DNA from: an uncultured Oscillospiraceae bacterium
GTDB taxonomy: Bacteria; Bacillota; Clostridia; Oscillospirales; Ruminococcaceae
Reading direction: 5' to 3'
Assembly (NCBI GenBank): GCA_949745795.1
Contig: CATKAZ010000076.1
Coordinates: 1 to 40,510 of the forward strand
Length of the DNA stretch: 40,510 nt
Shown here: positions 8,097 through 15,485 of the stretch, one piece after another
Layout: the number at the start of each line of letters is the position of its first letter
How positions within the stretch are numbered: the first letter of the stretch is position 1
The notes under the pieces: generated by a model
Told to the model about the DNA's origin: nothing
Seen by the model: the letters and a program-made list of their open reading frames with translations, nothing else
Database searches by the model: none
Program-made: the position numbers and the translations under genes

Positions 8097-8849
8097 ATGA
8101 ATTTGGATACAAATACTTTGTTGGAAATCTTTACTAAAGTAATTATTATATTTTTAATTCTTCCTATTCATGAGTATGCACATGCGTGGGCAGCTCATAA
8201 ATTGGGAGATGATACTGCGGCATATTCCGGAAGACTTACAATGAATCCACTGGCTCATGTTGACATTCTTGGAGCTTTATGTTTATTGATAAGTGGTTTT
8301 GGATGGGCAAAGCCGGTTCCTATCAATCCATTAAAATTTAAAAAACAGCGTTTGGGAATAGCTTTAACCGCTGCTGCCGGACCGGCGTCAAATTTTTTAG
8401 TGGCATTAATTGCATTTATCGGTTATCGATTTATTGTTGCATCTGAATTTTTCAGGGACGGTATTGCTATTTTATATACTCAATATGGTAATATAGATGA
8501 GTTTCTAAATATACCGCTTAATGCATCAAGCCTTGAGATGAGTGCAAACGGAATGAATTACATGTTTTTTATTCTTTATATTCTTGAATATTTTATAATA
8601 ATAAATATAGGACTTGCTATTTTTAATCTTATACCAATTCCGCCTTTAGATGGTTCAAAAATTTTAAGTTATTTTACAAGTTATAAAATCGACAGATGGA
8701 TTGAAAAAAATTATATGATTATAAATATTGTATTTTTATTTGTAATTGCATCCAGAATACTTTCCGTTCCTCTTGGATTAGTAAGAAATGTTATTATTAA
8801 GTTTTTATGGTTTATAACCGGATTTATTCCTGAACTTATGGGAGTGTAA
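8097..8849 (+). CDS. Site-2 protease family (M50) membrane metalloprotease
   Basis: 250 aa. HEYAH at residues 25-29 (HExxH zinc site) lies in the first hydrophobic segment, and NLIPIPPLDGSKI supplies the third ligand Asp in the conserved N-P-x2-P-x-LDG pattern, so the protease appears active. Further conserved: GRLTMNPLAHVDILG and GWAKPVPINP, typical of the small YwhC/SREBF-type S2P subgroup without a PDZ domain. Four to six transmembrane segments. The substrate is unknown. GAGAGG Shine-Dalgarno, ATG start. The stop codon is one base from scpA, and this placing next to scpAB recurs in Clostridia. Confidence 0.9.
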   Translation: MNLDTNTLLEIFTKVIIIFLILPIHEYAHAWAAHKLGDDTAAYSGRLTMNPLAHVDILGALCLLISGFGWAKPVPINPLKFKKQRLGIALTAAAGPASNFLVALIAFIGYRFIVASEFFRDGIAILYTQYGNIDEFLNIPLNASSLEMSANGMNYMFFILYILEYFIIINIGLAIFNLIPIPPLDGSKILSYFTSYKIDRWIEKNYMIINIVFLFVIASRILSVPLGLVRNVIIKFLWFITGFIPELMGV

Positions 8850-8850
8850 T

Positions 8851-9567
8851 ATGGATAATATATCATTTAAGCTTGATGTATTTGAAGGTCCATTAGACTT
8901 GCTGCTTCATTTAATTTCAAAACACAAACTTAATATAAATGATATTGAAATTTCAAAGCTTTTGGAGCAATACCTTATTTATATAGAACATGCTAAAGAA
9001 CAAGATCTTGAGCTTGCAGGTGAATTTCTTGAAATGGCGGCAAAATTGATTTATATTAAAACAGTTTCTCTTCTTCCAAAACCTGAAGAAGCAGATGTGA
9101 TTAAAAAAGAACTTCAGGGAACTTTAATTGAATATTCATTATGCAAAAAGGCTGCAGAACTACTTAGAGAAATATATGTAGGAAGTGATATTTTTGTCAG
9201 AGAGCCTGTTAAAATAAAACTGAACAGCGTATATAAGCTAAAGCACCCACCGGAAAAACTTGCCGAGGCTTATCTTAATATGAATATTAAAAAAATTGAT
9301 TTCAGGCAAGCTAATGAAAAGAAAATTAATGATGTAGTTCAGCAAAAAGTGGTATCTGTTATTTCAAAAGTAGTATATGTACTGAAAAACCTGTATGCAA
9401 ATGGAAAAGTATATATTGACAGACTTTTTGACGGCATGACAGGACGTTCTGAAAGAGTAGCTACTTTTCTTGCGATTTTAGAACTGACTAAATCAGGAAG
9501 AATAATGATTAGCGAAGATAATACAATGGTGTATTTTAAGAAGAAGGGTGAAAATATTGCAGTTTAA
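8851..9567 (+). CDS. scpA: Segregation and condensation protein A (kleisin)
   Basis: 238 aa. N-terminus FKLDVFEGPLDLLLHLISKH is the kleisin signature that binds the SMC neck; LELAGEFLEMAAKLIYIKT follows. The C-terminal winged helix (VATFLAILELTKSGRIMI) binds the SMC cap. With ScpB and SMC it forms the condensin that compacts and segregates the chromosome. Start ATG is 1 nt after the M50 stop (TAATATG), so translation is coupled. Overlaps scpB by about 11 bp. Confidence 0.96.
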   Translation: MDNISFKLDVFEGPLDLLLHLISKHKLNINDIEISKLLEQYLIYIEHAKEQDLELAGEFLEMAAKLIYIKTVSLLPKPEEADVIKKELQGTLIEYSLCKKAAELLREIYVGSDIFVREPVKIKLNSVYKLKHPPEKLAEAYLNMNIKKIDFRQANEKKINDVVQQKVVSVISKVVYVLKNLYANGKVYIDRLFDGMTGRSERVATFLAILELTKSGRIMISEDNTMVYFKKKGENIAV

Positions 9568-10129
9568 TGAAAAACTTAGTGCTGTAGAGGCTATTTTATT
9601 TGCGTCTGGTGAAGCTGTTGATGAGTCACGTATTTCTAAGGTTGTCGGTGTAGATAAAAGTATTGTCGGAGGCTTAGTCAAAACTTTAAACGATCGCTAT
9701 AATGATTGTCAAAGCGCAATTAAAATAATACATATTGAAAACGGTTATCAGATGTGTACAAAACAAGAATATTCCGAATATATAAGATCTGCTATGGAAT
9801 ATAAAAAACAAACCCCTCTGTCAAATGCGGCTATGGAGGCTTTGACGGTTATAGCATATAATCAGCCTGTTACAAAGAGTTTTGTTGAAAACGTAAGAGG
9901 CATCGACAGTTCTTCTGTTATTAATTCACTTATAGATAAAGGACTCCTTGAAGAGGACGGTAGACTTGAAGTTCCTGGACGTCCAGTTGCATATAAAACT
10001 ACAGATGTTTTTCTTAGAAGCTTCGGACTTGCATCTCTTGAAGATCTTCCTCCGCTTGTTAGAGAAGATAAAGATTCACAAACAAGTTTATTTGATGAAG
10101 AAAATGACAATAATGCATATGATGAATAA
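9557..10129 (+). CDS. scpB: Segregation and condensation protein B
   Basis: 190 aa from a TTG start at 9557. The AAGAAGG site at 9541-9547 is 9 nt from this TTG; an in-frame GTG at 9548 touches the site and so is unlikely. Two winged-helix domains: LSAVEAILFASGEAVDESRI at the N-terminus, and NAAMEALTVIAYNQPVTKSF with VRGIDSSSVINSLIDKGLL in the second, both family signatures. PGRPVAYKTTDVFLRSFGL closes the fold. It has an acidic C-terminal tail (DEENDNNAYDE). Partner of ScpA in the SMC complex. Confidence 0.95.
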   Translation: MQFNEKLSAVEAILFASGEAVDESRISKVVGVDKSIVGGLVKTLNDRYNDCQSAIKIIHIENGYQMCTKQEYSEYIRSAMEYKKQTPLSNAAMEALTVIAYNQPVTKSFVENVRGIDSSSVINSLIDKGLLEEDGRLEVPGRPVAYKTTDVFLRSFGLASLEDLPPLVREDKDSQTSLFDEENDNNAYDE

Positions 10130-10157
10130 ACATTAATAAAAAAGGGAGAGATAATAT

Positions 10158-10790
10158 ATGGTGCGGATCATTTTTGTTGCAATATTGCTGATAATATTGC
10201 TGCTGATATTTTCTCCCTTTAGAATATTTGTTGATTACCAAAACGAAAAAATCAATATTGTTATTAAATACTTATTTTTTCAAAAAAAATTACAAAAGAG
10301 AAATAAAAAAAATTTAAAGAATCAAAAGAACAAAGAATGTAAAAACTCTGAAGAAGATCAGATTCAAAATAAATCAAAAATTAAAAAAATTATACCGAAA
10401 GATACTAAAGGTAAAATAGAATTTGTGTTAAATCTTTTAAATTCTGGAGGGAAAGCAGTTAAACATATTACTAAACATATAAGTATTAAAAAATTATATT
10501 TGGATTTTATAATATCTGATTTAGATGCATATGAATGTGCTTTGAAATTCGGAAAGGCAAATATTGTTGTGTATAATACTTTATCTTATTTAAGCTGTTT
10601 TATAAGGCTTAAAAAGAAAAGTATTAATATAAAATGTATTTATAACCAACCTGAATGCAGTTATAATTTGAATTTTATAATAAAATTTACACCTGCTACA
10701 GGTATTTCTGCACTAGTTGTATTTATTTTTACATTTTTGGTAAATAATAAAAATATAAAAAAGCAAAATCAGTATGAGCCGCAGTCATAA
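10158..10790 (+). CDS. DUF2953 family protein (YtfI-like)
   Basis: 210 aa. An N-terminal hydrophobic segment (IIFVAILLIILLLIFSPFRI) is followed by a very Lys-rich stretch (about residues 45-85) and a beta-rich C-terminal part, ending in a second hydrophobic segment (ISALVVFIFTFLV). The order DUF2953 followed by a gerW/ytfJ-like gene matches ytfI-ytfJ of Bacillus subtilis, which supports the family call. Function unknown; likely membrane-anchored. AAAGGGAG Shine-Dalgarno, ATG at 10158. The 3' end lies just before the start of the next gene. Confidence 0.75.
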   Translation: MVRIIFVAILLIILLLIFSPFRIFVDYQNEKINIVIKYLFFQKKLQKRNKKNLKNQKNKECKNSEEDQIQNKSKIKKIIPKDTKGKIEFVLNLLNSGGKAVKHITKHISIKKLYLDFIISDLDAYECALKFGKANIVVYNTLSYLSCFIRLKKKSINIKCIYNQPECSYNLNFIIKFTPATGISALVVFIFTFLVNNKNIKKQNQYEPQS

Positions 10791-10812
10791 TGCGGAAGAA
10801 TGGAGAGTAATT

Positions 10813-11199
10813 ATGAGCGAAAACCATACAATCGGAAATATAATGGGAATCACCATGGAAAAGCTTAAGGAAATGGTTGATGTAAATACAATTATAGGAG
10901 ATCCTATTCAATTGGAAGATGGAACTGCAATCATTCCGATATCCAAGGTATCATTTGGATTTGCATCAGGAGGTTCTGATCTTCCGTCTAAAAATGCGAA
11001 GGATCTTTTCGGAGGCGGATCGGGTGCAGGTGTGTCTATACAACCGATTGCTTTTATGGTAGTATATAAAGGAGAGGCAAAGCTTATGCAAATGTCGGTA
11101 AATGCTTCTACCCCTAATGCACTGGTTAATTTAATTCCGGATGTTGTTGATAAAATATCGGATTTAATTAGTAAAGATAAAAAAACCGCAGAAAATTAA
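10813..11199 (+). CDS. GerW family (YtfJ-like) protein
   Basis: 128 aa from the ATG at 10813, which has a GGAGAG site; the frame is open further upstream but without support. Sequence NTIIGDPIQLEDGTAIIPIS, VSFGFASGGSD and GAGVSIQPIAFMVV is characteristic of the YtfJ/GerW family, small proteins tied to sporulation and germination in Bacillus but kept in many Clostridia that are not known to form spores. No signal peptide. The Gly-rich middle (residues ~55-80) is normal for the family. Downstream of DUF2953, upstream of dacF. Confidence 0.88.
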   Translation: MSENHTIGNIMGITMEKLKEMVDVNTIIGDPIQLEDGTAIIPISKVSFGFASGGSDLPSKNAKDLFGGGSGAGVSIQPIAFMVVYKGEAKLMQMSVNASTPNALVNLIPDVVDKISDLISKDKKTAEN

Positions 11200-11267
11200 T
11201 ATTTAAATAGCTGTCCTATTTTTTGACTTACCTTCATAAGATAATAAAAAAGATTATGGAGGTTTTT

Positions 11268-12398
11268 ATGAAGAAAATATTTTTTGCTGTTTTAACTATA
11301 ATTTTTGTTTTGTCATGTTCATATGCAGTTTCTGCCGAAAACAAAACACCGGAGGTGTCAGCGAAAGCTTGTGTACTGATTGAGGAAAAAACTGGTAAAA
11401 TTTTATTTGAAAAAAATTCATCGGAAAAACTTCCGATGGCAAGTACTACAAAAATCATGACAACTCTTTTGTGCCTTGAAAGCGGGGGATTGGATGATAG
11501 CTTTGTAGTAGACAGCGAAGCAATAAAGGTCGAAGGTTCCTCAATGGGTCTGACTGAGGGTGATGTTGTGACAAAGCGTGATTTGTGTTACGGAATGATG
11601 CTGCCTTCCGGTAATGATGCCGCTAATGCTACGGCTGTTAAGCTGGGGGGCAGTATTGAAAATTTTGCTAAAATAATGAATGAGCGTGCTGAAGAAATCG
11701 GCATGACCAGAACGTGTTTTGTAACTCCGTCCGGTCTTGAGGGAGACGGACATGGAGCATCGGCATATGACATGGCTTTGCTTGCAAGAGAAGCTTTGCG
11801 AAATCCGGATTTTGCTGAAATATGTTCACAAAAAAAAGCAAAAGTTGAATTCGGAAATCCGCCGTATGAAAGATGGTTAACAAATACAAATAAATTGCTT
11901 GATATGTATGAGGGAGTCAAGGGTGTAAAAACAGGTTTTACTGATGAAGCAGGCAGATGTCTTGTTTCTGCTTGTGAACGTGATGGAATATCTCTTATAT
12001 GTGTAACCTTAAATGATAAAAATGATTGGCAAGATCACATGAATATGTATGATTACGGTTATTCCGTACTTCAACCTCTTGAACTGAGTTCTGATGAGAT
12101 ATTTGCTGTACCTGTTGCCGGAGGAACTGAAAATACTATTCCCGTAAGGGCAGAAGGAAAGCTTTTAATAGGTAATGACGGAAAAACCGAAAATAAAATT
12201 TCTTCGGAAATTATACTTCCCCCTTTTGTTTATTCAAATGTACAGCTTGGCAATAAAATAGGGGAAATAAAATATTATTATAATGGCATGTATATTGATA
12301 GTATTCCATTAAAAGCTATGAAAAATACGGAATATAAAAAATCTTCAAAAAAGACTGATGAAAGCTTTTTTGAAAAAGTTAAAAATTTGTTATTTTAA
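11268..12398 (+). CDS. D-alanyl-D-alanine carboxypeptidase (S11 family, DacF/DacB type)
   Basis: 376 aa. Start ATG 11268 with a strong TGGAGG site; earlier in-frame TTG/ATG codons lack one. Signal peptide MKKIFFAVLTIIFVLSCSYA with probable cleavage after VSA (residue 23). Active-site motifs of penicillin-binding S11 peptidases: STTK (Ser59, Lys62), SGN (Ser114-Asn116) and KTG in VKGVKTGFTDEAGR. A C-terminal beta domain (PBP5_C-like, from about residue 270) and a Lys-rich amphipathic tail, likely the membrane anchor (FFEKVKNLLF), follow. Removes the terminal D-Ala from peptidoglycan stem peptides outside the membrane. The position next to gerW is as for Bacillus dacB/dacF-type sporulation PBPs, but a vegetative role is equally possible. 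Confidence 0.93.
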   Translation: MKKIFFAVLTIIFVLSCSYAVSAENKTPEVSAKACVLIEEKTGKILFEKNSSEKLPMASTTKIMTTLLCLESGGLDDSFVVDSEAIKVEGSSMGLTEGDVVTKRDLCYGMMLPSGNDAANATAVKLGGSIENFAKIMNERAEEIGMTRTCFVTPSGLEGDGHGASAYDMALLAREALRNPDFAEICSQKKAKVEFGNPPYERWLTNTNKLLDMYEGVKGVKTGFTDEAGRCLVSACERDGISLICVTLNDKNDWQDHMNMYDYGYSVLQPLELSSDEIFAVPVAGGTENTIPVRAEGKLLIGNDGKTENKISSEIILPPFVYSNVQLGNKIGEIKYYYNGMYIDSIPLKAMKNTEYKKSSKKTDESFFEKVKNLLF

Positions 12399-12416
12399 AG
12401 TTAAGGGAGAAAAAGG

Positions 12417-13151
12417 TTGGAAAAAATAAGAATACAAAAAATTATTGCCGACTGCGGTTATTGTTCACGCCGCAAGGCTGAAGAGCTTATGTCAGCAGGA
12501 AGAGTGAAATTAAACGGGCATTCGGTAAAACTCGGAGATAAAGCGTCAGTACGCGATATAATTACTGTTGATGGAGAAAGAATTTTTATACCTAAAAAGA
12601 AAAATAATATTTATCTTATGCTGAACAAACCGAGAGGTTATGTAACAACCATGAATGACGAAATGGGCAGAAAATGTGTGACTGAGCTTTTGGAAGGAAT
12701 TGATGAGAGAGTTTATCCGGTTGGCAGATTAGACAGAAATTCTGAAGGATTGCTTTTATTTACAAATGACGGAAGCTTTGCAAACAGTATTATGCATCCG
12801 GCAAAACAGATCAGTAAAACATATAGAGTAACAATTCGTCCGGATATATCTGATGAACAGCTTGTAGCGCTGTCTGATGGTATTGAACTGGATGGCAGAA
12901 AAACTTTGCCTGCAAATGTTGTGGTAAAAGATAAGGAACCGGGAAGAGTAGTTCTTTTAATGACTATCAGAGAAGGAAGAAATCGTCAGATAAGAAGAAT
13001 GTGTGAAGCTGTGGGGCTGGAAGTCGCAAGGCTGAGAAGAATAAGCATCGGACCACTGAAGCTTGGTATGCTCAAACCCGGTGCATACAGAGAGCTTACT
13101 TCAGATGAGTTAAGGGCAATAAGAAATGCTATAGGTAAGGATGTAAAATAA
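12417..13151 (+). CDS. rluB: 16S/23S rRNA pseudouridine synthase, RsuA/RluB family
   Basis: 244 aa, TTG start with an AAGGGAG site. N-terminal S4 RNA-binding domain (IRIQKIIADCGYCSRRKAEE, residues 4-60), then the RsuA/RluB catalytic domain: VGRLDRNSEGLLLFTNDG, with catalytic Asp106, and EGRNRQIRRMCEAVG, the family signature. Most like RluB (23S U2605 in E. coli numbering), but RsuA/RluE cannot be excluded. In Firmicutes it usually follows scpB and dacF, as here. Confidence 0.92.
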   Translation: MEKIRIQKIIADCGYCSRRKAEELMSAGRVKLNGHSVKLGDKASVRDIITVDGERIFIPKKKNNIYLMLNKPRGYVTTMNDEMGRKCVTELLEGIDERVYPVGRLDRNSEGLLLFTNDGSFANSIMHPAKQISKTYRVTIRPDISDEQLVALSDGIELDGRKTLPANVVVKDKEPGRVVLLMTIREGRNRQIRRMCEAVGLEVARLRRISIGPLKLGMLKPGAYRELTSDELRAIRNAIGKDVK

Positions 13152-13525
13152 TGCTTGAAATACATGAGAAAAAAGATACAGTCGGATATGAAGAAATAGT
13201 AGGTGATATTGATTGCAAATATTTACATATTGTGGAGTCAATAAATGGGCAGGAAATAAACGGATATGGCATATATTCTGTTGATGAAAACGGAATTACA
13301 ATTTATGATTTTAACAGTTCGGATATGAATATTACTGACGGAATTATCCGTACCATACTTTTTAAAGCAATGCTTAGCGGAATAAATGAATGTAAATTTG
13401 AAATAAATAATGAAAATAAACTACATGTTATGGTAAATCTTGGATTTATAAAAGAAAATGTGAAATATATCAGCGATATTTCTGATTTTATGGTTAATTG
13501 TAAAAAATGTAAAGAATTGCAATAA
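13151..13525 (+). CDS. Small GNAT-like domain protein
   Basis: 124 aa, starting in the stop codon of rluB (TAATG, 1-bp overlap), so translationally coupled. The pattern GYGIYSVDENGITIYDF, then DGIIRTILFKAMLSGINECKF and LHVMVNLGFI resembles the central strands and helices of an acetyltransferase (GNAT) fold, but the acetyl-CoA pyrophosphate loop (Q/RxxGxG/A) is not evident. It may therefore be a non-catalytic relative. Last gene of the scpAB-rluB run. Function unknown. Confidence 0.55.
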   Translation: MLEIHEKKDTVGYEEIVGDIDCKYLHIVESINGQEINGYGIYSVDENGITIYDFNSSDMNITDGIIRTILFKAMLSGINECKFEINNENKLHVMVNLGFIKENVKYISDISDFMVNCKKCKELQ

Positions 13526-13529
13526 ATAC

Positions 13530-13558
13530 TTGCTTTAATTCAAAAAATATAGTATAAT
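13530..13558 (+). promoter_or_regulatory. Promoter of the carboxyltransferase operon
   Basis: TTGCTT (13530-13535), 17-bp spacer, TATAAT (13553-13558). It lies 5 bp past the preceding stop codon and leaves a 5' leader of about 125 nt. A separate TTGACA at 13575-13580 has only a poor -10. The leader is A/T-rich and no riboswitch fold was recognised. Confidence 0.6.
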
Positions 13559-13689
13559 ATTAAGGTATATTGATTTGACATTTTTAAAAATATTTTTATT
13601 TATGTAAATTGATGTGAATTTTAAAATATTTGTTAAAAATGTTCGTCTAAATGACAAATGGTAAAATCCGTACAGGAAGGAACGATAAT

Positions 13690-15030
13690 ATGCAGATTGA
13701 TAAGAATACGAAAAATCAGGCAAGAGAAAGATTATCTCTGTTGTTTGATGATGGTATTTACAGTGAAATTAATTCAATGGTAAAAGAAAAGGACACTCTT
13801 ACAGGTGTTATTTCCGCTTACGGTTATGTAAACGGAAATGCTGTATATGCATTTTCACAGGATAAGTCAGTGAACAGCGGCGCTGTTGGCACTGCACAGG
13901 CTGATAAAATTTCCAAGCTTTATGAACTTGCTGCAAAAACCGGTACACCTATTGTAGGTATTCATGATTCTAATGGAGCTTTTATGGACGGTACTGCTTC
14001 ATCTTTGGCAGCATATGGAAAAATGTTAAGTGCATCTTCAGTTGTGTCAGGTGTTGTACCTCAGATTTCAGTTATTGCAGGAACATGTGCCGGTACAGCA
14101 GCCATGCTTGCGTGCTCATCTGATTTTGTTATTATGACAAAGAACAGTGAATTTTTTATGGCACCGAATAGTAGCATCGGTTCTGCTGAATCAGCTGCAA
14201 AGTCCGGTATAGCTTCAATTATATGTGATGATGATAAAACGGCTATTGAAAAAGCAAGAGAACTTGTTAATATTCTTCCGGTTAATAATCTGGCACCTGT
14301 TCCGATGTTTGAATTTGCTGAAAATGCAAAAGTGTCCGGAACAGATATAAAATCTATTATTGCTTCGGTTGCAGACGCAGACAGTGAAATCGAAATAAAT
14401 ACTGAATTTGGTGCCGCTTCATATACAGGTTTTGTAACAATAGGCGGTTCAACAGTTGGTATTGCTGCAGCCGGAAAATCATCTGATAAGCTCGCTTCTG
14501 ATGATTGTGCAAAACTGGCACGCTTTGTAAGAACATGTGACGCATTTTCTATTCCTGTAGTTACATTTGTTGATTCTGAAGGTTTTGCTGATGCAGATAC
14601 CATTTCAGCAGTAAAATCTATGACTACCCTTGCAAATAGTTATTCTGAAGCTACAACTGTTAAGATTGCTGTTGTTACAGGTAAAGCTATCGGACCAGTT
14701 TTTGCGGCAGTTGCAGGTAATAGCTCAAATTCTGATTTTACATATGCATATCCTAATGCAGTAATTGCTCCTCTTGAACCGTTAACGGCAGTTGAGTTTA
14801 TGTGGCATGAAAAACTTAAGGGTGCGGAAAATCTTGATAATGCCAGAAATGAGCTTGCATTAGAATATGAAAAAACTCTTGCTTCAGCTGAAACAGCAGC
14901 AGAAAATAATTTTATTGATGATATTATTGATCCAATTCAGACGAGAAACGCTCTTGTTTCAGCACTGGATATACTTTCCGGTAAGCGTGTACAGAAGCTT
15001 CCTAAAAAGCATAATAATATTCAATTTTGA
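13690..15030 (+). CDS. Carboxyl transferase domain protein, divergent MmdA / transcarboxylase 12S-like subunit
   Basis: 446 aa from ATG 13690 (AGGAAGGA site); upstream in-frame ATG 13651 has none. Two crotonase-like halves typical of acyl-CoA carboxylase beta subunits: N-half with VVPQISVIAGTCAGTAAMLA, C-half with TGKAIGPVFAAV and YAYPNAVIAPLEPLTAVEF, and the family C-terminus FIDDIIDPIQTRNAL then PKKHNNIQF. Compared with MmdA/PccB (about 510 aa) it is 60-70 aa shorter. The loop usually SGGARIQEG reads SNGAFMDGT, and the oxyanion loop GPCAGGA reads GTCAGTA, so the acyl-CoA site may be altered. First gene of an operon with a biotin carrier and an OadA-like subunit. Likely role: carboxyl transfer between an acyl-CoA and carboxybiotin. 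Confidence 0.8.
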   Translation: MQIDKNTKNQARERLSLLFDDGIYSEINSMVKEKDTLTGVISAYGYVNGNAVYAFSQDKSVNSGAVGTAQADKISKLYELAAKTGTPIVGIHDSNGAFMDGTASSLAAYGKMLSASSVVSGVVPQISVIAGTCAGTAAMLACSSDFVIMTKNSEFFMAPNSSIGSAESAAKSGIASIICDDDKTAIEKARELVNILPVNNLAPVPMFEFAENAKVSGTDIKSIIASVADADSEIEINTEFGAASYTGFVTIGGSTVGIAAAGKSSDKLASDDCAKLARFVRTCDAFSIPVVTFVDSEGFADADTISAVKSMTTLANSYSEATTVKIAVVTGKAIGPVFAAVAGNSSNSDFTYAYPNAVIAPLEPLTAVEFMWHEKLKGAENLDNARNELALEYEKTLASAETAAENNFIDDIIDPIQTRNALVSALDILSGKRVQKLPKKHNNIQF

Positions 15031-15057
15031 TTAATATAAGAATAGGTGGTTACAATT

Positions 15058-15423
15058 ATGAAAAGATTTAATATTACAGTAAATGGTAAGGCATATGATG
15101 TTGCAGTTGAGGAACTTGACGGTTCAGCAGCACCGGCAGTTTCTGCACCGGTTTCAGCTCCGGCACAAACCTCAGCTGCACCGGCTGCGTCAGCACCGGC
15201 AGCTGGTGCTGGTGAAAAAGTTAATGCACCTATGCCCGGTACAGTTCTTGATGTTAAAGTTAGCGTAGGAGATACTGTATCAAAGGGACAGGTTATTATG
15301 ATTCTCGAAGCTATGAAGATGGAAAATGATATTGTTGCGTCATGTGACGGTAAGGTTACAAGTGTTCTTGCTAAGAAAGGTGATACTGTTAACTCAGGAG
15401 ACGCACTTGCAACAATAGGTTAA
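15058..15423 (+). CDS. Biotin carrier protein (biotin/lipoyl attachment domain)
   Basis: 121 aa, ATG 15058 with an AGGTGG site. A short N-terminal beta segment (MKRFNITVNGKAYDVAVEEL) is followed by a flexible Ala/Pro/Ser linker (residues ~22-52) and a biotinyl domain with EAMKMEN, biotinylated Lys87 and the GDTVxxGQVIMILEAMKM hairpin. It is the mobile arm that carries CO2 between the two carboxyltransferase subunits encoded on either side, like the 1.3S subunit of transcarboxylase or the C-terminus of decarboxylase alpha chains. Requires a biotin ligase encoded elsewhere. Confidence 0.95.
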   Translation: MKRFNITVNGKAYDVAVEELDGSAAPAVSAPVSAPAQTSAAPAASAPAAGAGEKVNAPMPGTVLDVKVSVGDTVSKGQVIMILEAMKMENDIVASCDGKVTSVLAKKGDTVNSGDALATIG

Positions 15424-15485
15424 TTTTTGGTCATAAATTTTGAGAAAGGAAGTTTTGCAGATAATTGCAAAACATGGGTATAATT

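Noticed and set aside
14061-14603. 180-codon minus-strand open frame opposite the carboxyltransferase gene
   Set aside because: Lies wholly within a gene with clear family signatures, has no Shine-Dalgarno site, and its Ser/Ala-rich translation is the mirror of the host codons.
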